A stretch of DNA of 64,000 bases from Saprospiraceae bacterium (GTDB lineage: Bacteria; Bacteroidota; Bacteroidia; Chitinophagales; Saprospiraceae). The stretch lies in contig JABSSL010000001.1 of assembly GCA_013214355.1 (NCBI GenBank), positions 210,404 to 274,403 of the forward strand, read 5' to 3'. Shown here one piece after another: positions 27,236 through 35,848 of the stretch. The stretch's first letter is position 1; every line of letters starts with the position of its first letter. The notes beneath the pieces were generated by a model. That model saw only the letters and a list, made by a program, of their open reading frames with translations. It was not told where the DNA came from and did not search any database. A program made the translations under genes and the position numbers.

Positions 27236-28006
27236 GTGAAGAATTACAGTGTTAAGGAAGTAGCTCAGCTTTCAGGGATAAGTGTGCGTACCTTACATTA
27301 TTACGACCAAATTGGGCTCCTCAAGCCCTACAAGCGAACGGAAGCTGGCTATCGGCATTATGGCCACCGGGAGTTATTGCGACTCCAGCAAATCCTTTTT
27401 TACAAAGAGCTAGACTTCCCACTTAAGGAAATTGTAGCGTTCCTAGAAGAGCCTGAATTCCATCTCATTGAGGCCTTAGAGGATCATAAGACAGCCTTAT
27501 TGGCACGTCAAAAACGCATTGACCACCTAGTGGAGACCATAGAAAAAACCATTCGACAACTGAAAGAAGACGATATCATAACCAAACCAGAAATGCTCTA
27601 TGAGGGCTTAGCGAAAGAAATGGGGACCACCTATCGCCAAGCGGCTATAAAAGCTTATGGCAAGGAGAAAATTACGCATTCAGAGTCGGAGTTAATGAAA
27701 CTAGGCAAAGAAGGTTTTAAGCAACTAAGAGCCAGGTGGACGGCCATCAATGACGAACTTTTTGAAAGAAGGGAAGAATCTCCTATAAGTCCTGCCATTC
27801 AAGCCTTGATAGCGCGGCATTACCAGCTAATCCGTCAGTTTTGGGGTACTGTAAATTCCAGTGACAAACAGGCAGAGGCCTACGCTGGACTAGGTACACT
27901 TTATACCCAAGATGAACGCTACTGCCTGCGCGACGGGCAGGCTCAGCCCAAGTTTGCTACTTTCCTTCAGAAAGCTATGCGGCATTTTGTCGATTATCAT
28001 CTTTAG
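27236..28006 (+). CDS. MerR-family regulator with TipAS-like ligand domain
   Basis: 256 aa starting at GTG (27236). The winged helix (1-70: YSVKEVAQLSGISVRTLHYYDQIGLLKP) and a dimerisation helix (about 75-120) are classic MerR. The C-terminal half (about 125-256) matches the TipAS antibiotic-recognition fold (PF07739): EGF..L...W..I...L, PA.QALIARHY..I..FW, and a closing ...FATFLQKAM..FVDYHL. TipA proteins bind drugs such as thiopeptides and turn on efflux or stress genes. The alpha/beta hydrolase gene 48 bp downstream on the same strand is a likely target or operon partner. Confidence 0.9.
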   Translation: MKNYSVKEVAQLSGISVRTLHYYDQIGLLKPYKRTEAGYRHYGHRELLRLQQILFYKELDFPLKEIVAFLEEPEFHLIEALEDHKTALLARQKRIDHLVETIEKTIRQLKEDDIITKPEMLYEGLAKEMGTTYRQAAIKAYGKEKITHSESELMKLGKEGFKQLRARWTAINDELFERREESPISPAIQALIARHYQLIRQFWGTVNSSDKQAEAYAGLGTLYTQDERYCLRDGQAQPKFATFLQKAMRHFVDYHL

Positions 28007-28054
28007 CAGATCGGGTGCACAACTAGATTCATTTTCAAATAGAAATTCAATCAA

Positions 28055-28924
28055 ATGAAAACCATCGTATTTGGTATAGCTTTGCTATGCCTACTCCCCC
28101 TATTTGGCTATACTATGCAAATTGGAAAAGACGGTATGGAGATAGAAAAAAGAACTTTGCAAACGGACCTCGGTCAATGGAATTATGCCATCAGTCATGA
28201 AGGCACAACAGCCATTCTCTTTTTACACGGAGCTAATTCCAGTCACAAGATCTGGCACCAGCAATTCGGGTTGCAGGTGGAAGGCTACAAGAATATTTAT
28301 GTGGATTTGTTGGGCTATGGCGATAGTGATAAGCCCAAAAGTGGCTACAGTCTCAAGAATTGGTTGGAAGGCCTCCATGGCATTATAGCACAAGAAGAAG
28401 TCAAACAGGTGTGCATCGTGGCACATAGTAACGGAGTGATTTTTGCCAAAGAGTTTTACCGTTCCTACCCCGAGCAGGTACAACAATTGATCTTGCTAGA
28501 TGGTATGTTGAAGCAGATGATCTCTGGTCCAGTGCTAGAGTGGATGAAGTCTACTTTGGAGCGCAGTGATTACAAGGAATTTATGGCCAATAACATTAAA
28601 CGGATGCCCATTCAGGCCTTAGAAATTAGAGATCAAGAAATACTACAGCAAGATGCTCTAAACACACCCAAATCAGTAGTAGTTGCTGAGTTCAACATCG
28701 TCACCGCCCCTGAAACTTGGGAACCTTTGGAGATTAATTGCCCCACCATCATCCTGCACGCCAATAGCCCTTACTGGACGGATGACTACGTGAAGTGGCT
28801 TCATACCGTAGCTCCAGCGCACCAGTTTATTCATTGGACAGATGCTGGGCATTTTATTCCGTTACAGTATCCGGAGCGGCTGAATGCATTGATCAAAGAA
28901 TCCCTAAGTGGAAATAGGAAATGA
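28055..28924 (+). CDS. Exported alpha/beta hydrolase
   Basis: 289 aa with an N-terminal signal peptide or anchor (MKTIVFGIALLCLLPLFGYT). Alpha/beta-hydrolase fold: LFLHGANSSHKIWH oxyanion loop, YVDLLGYGDSDKP, nucleophile elbow VAHSNGV with S125 (Asn replaces the usual residue, still small-x-Ser-x-Gly), and catalytic H266 in DAGHFIPLQYPERL. Substrate unknown. It follows the MerR-TipAS gene by 48 bp and may be controlled by it. Confidence 0.85.
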   Translation: MKTIVFGIALLCLLPLFGYTMQIGKDGMEIEKRTLQTDLGQWNYAISHEGTTAILFLHGANSSHKIWHQQFGLQVEGYKNIYVDLLGYGDSDKPKSGYSLKNWLEGLHGIIAQEEVKQVCIVAHSNGVIFAKEFYRSYPEQVQQLILLDGMLKQMISGPVLEWMKSTLERSDYKEFMANNIKRMPIQALEIRDQEILQQDALNTPKSVVVAEFNIVTAPETWEPLEINCPTIILHANSPYWTDDYVKWLHTVAPAHQFIHWTDAGHFIPLQYPERLNALIKESLSGNRK

Positions 28925-28950
28925 TACTACGGTAGATTTCACCAAAGAGC

Positions 28951-28981
28951 AGGACCAAGTTAACAAAACAGTATTGGTCCT
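28951..28981. terminator. Stem-loop between convergent hydrolase and plug genes
   Basis: AGGACCAA/TTGGTCCT, 8 bp, 15-nt loop, in the 68-bp convergent gap. No U-tract. Confidence 0.45.
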
Positions 28982-28992
28982 AGCTAGCTACC

Positions 28993-30279
28993 TTATCGAT
29001 CCACAGAACTAAAAGTATTGGAACTAATCACCTGATAATAGCGCTCACCAAAAGGCTTGTAGTAGATCAATATGGTATAGTTGTTAGCCGTTTCGAACCA
29101 ATTGCCTTCTATCTCCTCTAGATTCGGCAAGGCCTTCTTCCGCAATTTCGGGTCTCGAGGAACAGTCACATACATAAAATCATACACCCCTTGCTTCAAA
29201 TAAGTCTTCCCTACATACGCATTGACGGCGGGATTGTAGATCATCTTGAATTCCTCCTTTAGTTGCCAATCCGTGAGCGCACCGAAGATGTAGACCTCTT
29301 CATCATATAAAGGAGCTGTCACAGCAAGAGAAAAGAAGATGTTTCCATAATCCGAAGACAGGTCGTTATTCCGTTGATCCCTAGTTTCGATGACAAAGTT
29401 GCCCCCAAAATCTTCCCAGCTTACATAGTGTACATTAGAGCGCTTCTCTTCCACATTCAGGGCTACCTCATACGTTCCATTGACTTCTTCCACGATAGCT
29501 ATACTGGGCGTTCCAAACCTAAAACTCCTGATATCCGCAAAACGAAATTCCTTCCCCGCCGGAAAAACAATCTTATTCTGATAATCAAACACCACCGATC
29601 CCAAGCGCGTAAAATTGGGCGATAGGTCAGTATAAGCATTGTCCCAGCGACCGTTTTGTAATACCGCAGCTTTTAGTTCTTGCTGGGGGCTACGCATTGG
29701 AAATTTTTCGTAGTCTACTGCAAAGTCAATTTCTTGATGGGTCTTTGATTTACTCACCAGGGCGGGTACCACCACTTTAGCATTCACGCTGACCTTAGGA
29801 TCTACCACCACAAAGCGGCGAGTGATGACTAGTCGCTGTTCATCTTCATCCTCGTAAACTTTCAGCAGGTAGTTACCCGATTTCGTCCATTTAAAATCAT
29901 CATTGGGCAATAGGACTTCATAATGTACAAAGTCTTGGTTCGTCTGAAAACTAAAGCTGTATTGATCGATATCATTATCCATAAATCCATCCAGATATTC
30001 TGTATCGGTCAGGTTGGAAGGCTCCCAATTGATATCACAATGCTGGACCGTGTAGATGTAGTTCTTGACTTCTCCATCTAGGTCGTCAAAGGAGAGCATC
30101 AGCGGCACTCTCGAATTCAAATTTATGATGGGCATGCTCAGCGGTAAATTGGCTACATTCAACTTTACCGACTTGATATTCTCGACGTAAACGTGATCAA
30201 TAAATTGCAAGTCATCATCGGGAAATTGTGCCCAAATGGATAAGGGTAAAAACAATAACAGTCCCAGTAGTTTTTTCAT
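28993..30279 (-). CDS. Type IX secretion system plug protein (DUF5103)
   Basis: 428 aa, signal peptide MKKLLGLLLFLPLSIWA. The N-terminal sequence (VENIKSVKLNVANLPLSMPIINLNSRVPLMLSFDDLDG..KNYIYTVQHCDINW) and all-beta character match DUF5103, renamed T9SS plug after the protein that closes the periplasmic side of the SprA translocon. It fits the T9SS-type proteins elsewhere in the window. It lies 19 bp after the DNA glycosylase gene on the same strand, so the two may share a transcript; no functional link is known. Confidence 0.9.
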   Translation of the reverse strand: MKKLLGLLLFLPLSIWAQFPDDDLQFIDHVYVENIKSVKLNVANLPLSMPIINLNSRVPLMLSFDDLDGEVKNYIYTVQHCDINWEPSNLTDTEYLDGFMDNDIDQYSFSFQTNQDFVHYEVLLPNDDFKWTKSGNYLLKVYEDEDEQRLVITRRFVVVDPKVSVNAKVVVPALVSKSKTHQEIDFAVDYEKFPMRSPQQELKAAVLQNGRWDNAYTDLSPNFTRLGSVVFDYQNKIVFPAGKEFRFADIRSFRFGTPSIAIVEEVNGTYEVALNVEEKRSNVHYVSWEDFGGNFVIETRDQRNNDLSSDYGNIFFSLAVTAPLYDEEVYIFGALTDWQLKEEFKMIYNPAVNAYVGKTYLKQGVYDFMYVTVPRDPKLRKKALPNLEEIEGNWFETANNYTILIYYKPFGERYYQVISSNTFSSVDR

Positions 30280-30298
30280 TTCTTCTCGAATTACAATG

Positions 30299-30937
30299 TT
30301 AGTGCATTTTTGGCTTGAGTTTGGGTGGTTTAAATCGGCTAACCCATTTGGACTCTTTCAGGAAAAAACGCCAGGGCCACAAAGCGCATTCTTCCGCGTA
30401 GTCAACCCCAATCCGTGTGCTTTCGCCGATGCTCTCCTCCTTCACAACTTGCCCTCTATCCTCAATCCAAATCGGGCTATCCGCTTCTACTAAGCTTTGC
30501 CCTGTCCAAGCTGTGGTAATTCCCATCGCCTTAGACATAACGCCAGGACCAGCGCTTAATTGTGGTTTTTGGGCAGACACGCCTCGTCGGTCTTCCATAA
30601 TGTCTAAACCTTCTTGTGCCTCCACAGCCCTTATTAAGACGGCATGAGCCATATCCGCGTCACCTGTAACTACATTGAATAGATGGTGAATACCATAACA
30701 AAGATATACATAAGCTACACCGCCGGGCCAGAACATGATCTCTGTCCGCTTCGTACGTCGGTTGTTGTAGGCATGGCAAGCCTTATCGTTTGGAGCCCGA
30801 TAGGCTTCTACTTCCGTAATCACGCCACTGCAGTACTGCCCTCCAAAATCCGTCACCAAATACTTACCGAGCAAGTGTCGGGCCACCTCGACTACATCCG
30901 TATTCTGGTAAAAGGAATGATCTAGTTTTTTATGCAT
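30299..30937 (-). CDS. DNA-3-methyladenine glycosylase (AAG/MPG family)
   Basis: 212 aa from the ATG at 30937 (MHKKLDHSFYQNTDVVEVAR), matching the family's usual length; ATG 30982 or beyond would add non-conserved residues. Family motifs: ITEVEAYRAPNDKACHAYNNRRTKR with the catalytic Glu, GGVAYVYLCYGIHHLFNVVTG, VLIRAVEA, and the LSAGPGVMSKAMGI substrate loop. It excises alkylated or deaminated purines to start base-excision repair. Cytoplasmic. The plug gene follows 19 bp downstream. Confidence 0.93.
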   Translation of the reverse strand: MHKKLDHSFYQNTDVVEVARHLLGKYLVTDFGGQYCSGVITEVEAYRAPNDKACHAYNNRRTKRTEIMFWPGGVAYVYLCYGIHHLFNVVTGDADMAHAVLIRAVEAQEGLDIMEDRRGVSAQKPQLSAGPGVMSKAMGITTAWTGQSLVEADSPIWIEDRGQVVKEESIGESTRIGVDYAEECALWPWRFFLKESKWVSRFKPPKLKPKMH

Positions 30938-31149
30938 ACTTGGATACTCTGATCTCCAGCCAAAAATAGCATTATCATTCATTTTTTTGGAAAATGAGCT
31001 AGGACAGTACCTGAAAATCAAACTAGCCGGAGGAGGCTAAAGAAAGATGGCAGGAAAAAGATGCAGGTTCATGCTCTACGGTAAGCTTGCAGTTGAAGAA
31101 AAGGCAATGAGCGTACTTCCTAATCTAGAGGTAGGATAAGAACGTAAAT

Positions 31150-31179
31150 TAGTGGCCGATTCAAGATAATCAGCCACTA
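31150..31179 (-). terminator. Stem-loop after the glycosyltransferase gene
   Basis: TAGTGGC/GCCACTA plus an inner GAT/ATC, 8-nt loop, 20 nt past the stop codon at 31199; ATTT follows on the minus strand. Confidence 0.6.
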
Positions 31180-31198
31180 TAATCTTGTTGATCCCTAT

Positions 31199-32365
31199 CT
31201 AGAGTTTAGCTAGCTGGGCTTGCTGAGAAGTTGGAGTTGACTTTTCCCCAGTGATGGATTCGTGAATCACCTGCGCTGCGTAACGCCAACTATATTTCTG
31301 TTTGATCTGCTGGGCAATATCACGAAGCTCTGCTTGATCAGGAGTCGCTTGTAACACCTTTTTCAATTTCCCGTAGAACTGCTCCGTTTGTGCCGCATCA
31401 AAAAGGTTATCCCCAAAAAACGTAAAATCTGTCATAGCCGTATTACTGGCACAAAGTATGGGGACCAGACAGGCCGCCGCCTCCAAAGGAGGAATACCGA
31501 AACCCTCCGCCAAAGAAGGGTAAACAAAGGTCTTGGCTCCACGATACAATTGCATTAGGAGCGCTTCATCCACCTGACGGAACCAATGGAAGCGTCCGGA
31601 ATACTTACGCAATGCCTCTTCCACTAACTCTTGTAATGCCACATCATCCAGAGAATTATTCCCTACAAAAACCAGTTGATAATCTTTATACAAATCAAGC
31701 TTCTCGAAGGCATCCAATAGCAGACGATGATTCTTGCGTTGCTCTAGGCGACTGACAAAAAGGACAAAATCCTTAATTCCATGTTTGGTCTCCAATTCCT
31801 GGCGAATCTTGTCTTTATCATGCTCCGCAAAATATTGGGCTCGAACTGCATTAGGTGTCACCACAATTTCTTCAGATCGCACTCCGAAATGCTGGCTGAT
31901 GGCCCGCTTTGAATAATCCGAAACGGTAACTTTGATATCGCTATTCCAAAAAGCCAATTTGAACAAAATCCTTCTGCTAGTCCGGTAAGTCCAAGGAAAC
32001 TGCTGAGGAAAGTCCAAAAACAACACATCATGAGTTGTGACAATATGGCCACACTTTTTGAAAAATGGAACCATATATTGAAAATGCGCCCAATCGATCT
32101 TCCATTCCTTAATCAATTTCGGAAAAACCTGCCCGTATAACCTCATTCTACTCCCCGTATGCAAGGGAATGAAGCCAAATGAGTACTGTTTGGGGAACTG
32201 GTCGCGAATGGCCTGTTCGTTTTCTGCTGCAAAGAATAGCTCGTATTGATCTCCGTAGGCGTGCATGAAGGCACGGTATAATTCTCGCAGATAAGTTGCA
32301 CTTCCCTGTGCCTCTCCTTCTAATACGCGAGCATCAATCAACAAGCGAATTTTCTTTTTTGACAT
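31199..32365 (-). CDS. Glycosyltransferase family 4 protein
   Basis: 388 aa, GT-B fold. The N-terminal domain begins KIRLLIDARVLEGEAQGSATYLREL. The C-terminal Glyco_transf_1 domain carries the nucleotide-sugar site: VSRLEQRKNHRLLLDAF, VFVGNNS, and E-x7-E region YPSLAEGFGIPPLEAAAC. It transfers a sugar from a nucleotide donor, as in surface polysaccharide or lipid glycosylation. No other polysaccharide genes are nearby, so the acceptor cannot be inferred. Single-gene unit with its own terminator. Confidence 0.92.
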   Translation of the reverse strand: MSKKKIRLLIDARVLEGEAQGSATYLRELYRAFMHAYGDQYELFFAAENEQAIRDQFPKQYSFGFIPLHTGSRMRLYGQVFPKLIKEWKIDWAHFQYMVPFFKKCGHIVTTHDVLFLDFPQQFPWTYRTSRRILFKLAFWNSDIKVTVSDYSKRAISQHFGVRSEEIVVTPNAVRAQYFAEHDKDKIRQELETKHGIKDFVLFVSRLEQRKNHRLLLDAFEKLDLYKDYQLVFVGNNSLDDVALQELVEEALRKYSGRFHWFRQVDEALLMQLYRGAKTFVYPSLAEGFGIPPLEAAACLVPILCASNTAMTDFTFFGDNLFDAAQTEQFYGKLKKVLQATPDQAELRDIAQQIKQKYSWRYAAQVIHESITGEKSTPTSQQAQLAKL

Positions 32366-33074
32366 GGTCTTCTAGAATTATGAAATAGCTGCTTGACTAC
32401 TAAGCATACTATGCAAAAGTAATTGAAATCGTATTCTAATGATGAGACCTATATTGGGTAGTAGCGGACAAATCCCGCTTTGTGGTAGAAGGTAAGACTG
32501 TCATCGTCTTAGGAAATACCAATGGACATAACGTATGCCACAAGTCACTCCCATAAGAACCTAACTTTTGTCGTTATTAAAGGTTTACGATCCAATGGCC
32601 GAATTGTTGTATTTCTTGCCCTTTTATCCGCAGCGTTTGGACTGCCACCTGCAAAATCGTCAATTCAAATGGGAAGTGAGCTCGATTTCATCCTACTCCC
32701 CTCTCAATCAACACGATATTTACTATGTCACAAAAGTCATTTTTTTTAAAGTTATTTAAATCTAAAAGCATGGATTTTTGTCTCGAAGGATGGGTAAAAT
32801 GCATAAGGAGACCTTCGCCCAATTAATTGAATAATCCTTACTCAACCACTCAGATAGCTTATTTCAACCGAACTAGCCTAGACTCTAATCCTTCATTTTC
32901 CTGTAAAGACCAAAGTTGATAAGACTTAAAGCAGACTAACAATCAACAACCAACACTTGCTCCCTCCGGGAGAAGTGCGCATTGAATAGTTATTTGCGGC
33001 TTAAGATTGCTACTAACCAACCGTTCCCCGGTCATGGTATCTACTGGAAAGTATTGATTAGTTTTTACCAAAAC
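32366..33074. other. 709-bp non-coding stretch
   Basis: No gene I can support. Two overlapping plus-strand frames (32522-32749 and 32568-32759, 63-75 codons) have no recognisable homology, and a further open run with protein-like composition (KSRFVVEGKTVIVLGNTNG, near 32470-32530) stops in frame. Together they may be remains of a decayed gene. ACTTTTGT/ACAAAAGT (32564-32571/32730-32737) enclose 174 bp. A T8 run lies at 32741-32748. Confidence 0.4.
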
Positions 33075-34208
33075 ATGAACTTTAGCGATAACACCATGGA
33101 CTGTTTATTAAAAGTCTTCGAGCTGTCAACTGATCTTATTGCTATTTCCTCCCTGTATGGAGTAATAGAGACGGTAAACCCCGCCTTCCAGAAGGCATTG
33201 GGCTTCTCCGTTGAGAAGATTAAAGGATCAGACATTGTTTCCTTATTTCATGAGGAGGATGCTGCCTATGCACAGCAGACCTTGCATCAAAGCGGATCTC
33301 AGCCAAGTCCGGTAGAGTTGAGAATTAAAAGCGTTGATGGGCGCTATCGATGGGTGAGAATGCAAATTCATCTTAGTGCCTCAGATCGAAAGCAAATTTT
33401 CATTGCTCAGGATGTTACGAAAGAGCGAAAAATGCAGTTGCGCTTAGAACGAAGCGCCCCGCTCCATCAGGTGCATGAAGAATTAAGGCAAATCAACCAT
33501 CTCTTGTCTCACGATATCAAGGAACCCGTCAGAAATATCGTTAGCTTTTCTAATCTTGCCCTACGTGAGATACATGATAAGCCTAAACTTGAGGAGTATT
33601 TCCACTATATCATCCAAAACGGTAAACAGTTGCATCTGCTGATCAACAACTTATTGTTGTACAACAATATTGATAAGCAGGAAAAGGAAGAACTACACGC
33701 TTTCAGCATGGAACTATTGGCCAAGCGATTAAGCGCCAATTTAGCTGACATCATCAAAGAAAAAGACGGCAGGCTGTTCTATAACGAACTCCCAACCGTT
33801 TATGGTAATGAGCGTCTCATCTACATGCTCTTCAAACATCTCCTAGAAAATGGCTTCCTGTATAATGAGAGTCCAGAACCCAAAGTAGAGATCCATTACG
33901 AAGCTACGCCAAGGTTTCACCAATTCCTAATCACTGATAATGGGATTGGTATTGAGACGGAATTCCATCAATATGTTTTTGACCTTTTCAAGCGCTTACA
34001 TAACCGCCAGGATTACCTCGGAACAGGTATCGGACTAGCCATGGCCAAGAAGATCATCAGTAGAATGGATGGAGATATCCGAATTATACGTTCCAAACCA
34101 GGTAAAGGTAGTGCTTTCTTGGTCCGCTTTCCGATCGTCAAGCCCCCAAAAGGAGTAGGCAACGAAAAGGAAATCAGCGAGTCGCCCGCCATTGCTGCCA
34201 CTGAATAA
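33075..34208 (+). CDS. PAS-domain sensor histidine kinase
   Basis: 377 aa from the ATG at 33075; an in-frame TTG at 32982 would add 31 non-conserved residues. The PAS/PAC fold (about 8-120: STDLIAISSLYGVIETVNPAFQKALGFSVEKIKGSDIVSLFH, then DGRYRWVRMQI and QDVTKERK) senses an intracellular signal. The HisKA domain has H146 (LSHDIKEPVRNIVSFSNL). HATPase follows with DNGIGIETEFHQYVFDLFKRLH and GTGIGLAMAKKI. No membrane helix, so soluble. No cognate regulator adjacent. Its last 35 bp overlap the convergent EamA gene. Confidence 0.92.
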   Translation: MNFSDNTMDCLLKVFELSTDLIAISSLYGVIETVNPAFQKALGFSVEKIKGSDIVSLFHEEDAAYAQQTLHQSGSQPSPVELRIKSVDGRYRWVRMQIHLSASDRKQIFIAQDVTKERKMQLRLERSAPLHQVHEELRQINHLLSHDIKEPVRNIVSFSNLALREIHDKPKLEEYFHYIIQNGKQLHLLINNLLLYNNIDKQEKEELHAFSMELLAKRLSANLADIIKEKDGRLFYNELPTVYGNERLIYMLFKHLLENGFLYNESPEPKVEIHYEATPRFHQFLITDNGIGIETEFHQYVFDLFKRLHNRQDYLGTGIGLAMAKKIISRMDGDIRIIRSKPGKGSAFLVRFPIVKPPKGVGNEKEISESPAIAATE

Positions 34209-35052
34209 CTAGTAATCCTGCAATGATCAGTAGTCCACTCCACAAGTGATACAGGTATAAAGTAGCACCAAATAGAAGGGCAAACAAGGATGTGAAGAAG
34301 GGTACGGTATTCATAAATACCGCCGCTCGCCCCAAGCCAAGACCAGCAGCTCCATGATTCCAAGCAACATAAGCTAAGGCTGTTCCGGGCCCTCCCATTC
34401 CAATGGCAGCATACCAAAATTTCGCGGGATAAGTCGTGGGTTCAAGCAGTGGATAAGGTTGTATGACTAAGAAAAAGCAAAAGCTACAGATCAAAGTCGT
34501 AAAGAAGGTGAAATGGAGGTTTTCCATACTTCCCTTATACTGCCGTACTCCAAGATGATAAGTTGCAAAGGCAAAATTAGCTATCCACATATAGGTATCT
34601 CCTGGTTCCATCGCCAGCCCCTCCAACGCCCAAGGCTTGCCTTTACTAATCAAGAATAAAACACCAAGGAAGGCTAAACCTATCCCAAGGCCCTGAGCGC
34701 TCGACATCTTTTGACCAAAGATTAACCAAGCCAGAACGAGGGTAAGTGCGGGGTTAAGACTCATAATCAAAGCCGCATTTATGGCCGAAGTTCCCGATAA
34801 TCCAATGAAAAAGAAATAGTTAAAACCAAAGATTCCTACCAGTCCGACTCCCAGTAGTAGCTTGCTGTTTCTCCAAATGATCTTCCAGGAGGGTAGCTGC
34901 TTCCATAAAATCGGAGTCAGCACTAGAACGGCGATGAAGTAACGCCAGAATCCTGCTTCCAAGGCTGAACTACTTTCCATCATAATCTTGGCCAGGAAGA
35001 AATTCAATCCCCAAGTAGCAGTGGCTATCAATAAATACAAGATATTCTTCAT
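34174..35052 (-). CDS. EamA-family (DMT) transporter
   Basis: 292 aa with about ten membrane helices in two EamA repeats; the family signature WGLNFFLAKIMMESSSALEAGFWRY opens repeat one, and repeat two ends with AYVAWNHGAAGLGLGRAAVFMNTVPFFTSLFALLFG. Members export metabolites or amino acids; the substrate here is unknown. It overlaps the end of the PAS kinase gene tail-to-tail. Confidence 0.92.
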   Translation of the reverse strand: MKNILYLLIATATWGLNFFLAKIMMESSSALEAGFWRYFIAVLVLTPILWKQLPSWKIIWRNSKLLLGVGLVGIFGFNYFFFIGLSGTSAINAALIMSLNPALTLVLAWLIFGQKMSSAQGLGIGLAFLGVLFLISKGKPWALEGLAMEPGDTYMWIANFAFATYHLGVRQYKGSMENLHFTFFTTLICSFCFFLVIQPYPLLEPTTYPAKFWYAAIGMGGPGTALAYVAWNHGAAGLGLGRAAVFMNTVPFFTSLFALLFGATLYLYHLWSGLLIIAGLLVIQWQQWRATR

Positions 35053-35229
35053 CCTAGTTTTTGCGTTATCTGCTCCTCATTTCCGATCTTTCAAAAGCTA
35101 TTTTTATGGTTACGTACAGCTGTTTTGCGGACTGATCGAAATTCTAGCGCAGTGCGCGCTTGATCTTTGTAACTTAGATCAGCGCTCGTACTCTAACGAA
35201 ACATTCCTTCTTTCAATAATACATCGATC

Positions 35230-35778
35230 ATGAAAAAGTTTCTTAAATGGGCAGGGATCATTATTGGGTCCTTAGCGGTTATTCTCTTTATAGCCTTTAA
35301 AGTATTACAAGCACAAACCAAAAAACACAGCCCCGAAGATACCGTAGAGTACAAGCAAGGCGATCTAGACCTGAGCGTTTACTACAATCGCCCATCGGTC
35401 AAAGGTCGGGAGATATTTGGGGGCTTAGTGCCGTATGGAAAGGTTTGGCGGACCGGAGCTAACGAAGCTACTACTTTTAGCACCAGCAAAGATGTAAGTA
35501 TTGGCGGGCAACAACTTCCAGCGGGTAAATATACACTTTGGACTATTCCAGGGGAGCAAAACTGGAAAGTAATCTTCAATGAGAAACAGTATAGTTGGGG
35601 CGTAAACTTTAATAGCGAAGCTTCAAGAGATCCAGCAGCAGACGTACTGCAAGTTGAGGCAACAGTACAAAAACTCCCAGAATCCGTAGAGCTTTTCACC
35701 ATTGAACTATCCGAACAAGGCTCTGCTGCGCTAGTGATGAAATGGGCTGAAACTAAGGTTTCCGTTCCCATTCAATAA
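35230..35778 (+). CDS. DUF2911 domain protein, membrane-anchored
   Basis: 182 aa. One N-terminal membrane helix (about 8-25), then the DUF2911 beta domain: DLDLSVYYNRPSVKGREIFGGLVPYGKVWRTGANEATTF, LPAGKYTLWTIPGEQNWKVIFN, and a C-terminal ALVMKWAETKVSVPI. Widespread in Bacteroidota; function unknown. Ends at a strong hairpin shared with the convergent permease gene. Confidence 0.92.
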   Translation: MKKFLKWAGIIIGSLAVILFIAFKVLQAQTKKHSPEDTVEYKQGDLDLSVYYNRPSVKGREIFGGLVPYGKVWRTGANEATTFSTSKDVSIGGQQLPAGKYTLWTIPGEQNWKVIFNEKQYSWGVNFNSEASRDPAADVLQVEATVQKLPESVELFTIELSEQGSAALVMKWAETKVSVPIQ

Positions 35779-35789
35779 AGTCTTTCATG

Positions 35790-35827
35790 CAATTAGGGCA
35801 CTATCAAGTAAGATAGCGCCCTAATTG
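35790..35827. terminator. Long hairpin between convergent DUF2911 and FtsX-like genes
   Basis: CAATTAGGGC-A-CTATC, loop AAGTAA, GATAG-C-GCCCTAATTG: 15 pairs with one internal A/C mismatch, 12 nt after the first stop. No U-tract either way. Confidence 0.75.
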
Positions 35828-35848
35828 ATAAAGGAGCAAAACTTTCCT

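Noticed and set aside
32564-32737. 174-bp segment bounded by ACTTTTGT/ACAAAAGT, possibly a relative of the 39977-40138 element
   Set aside because: Arms are only 8 bp and the interiors share no visible similarity; too weak to call an element.
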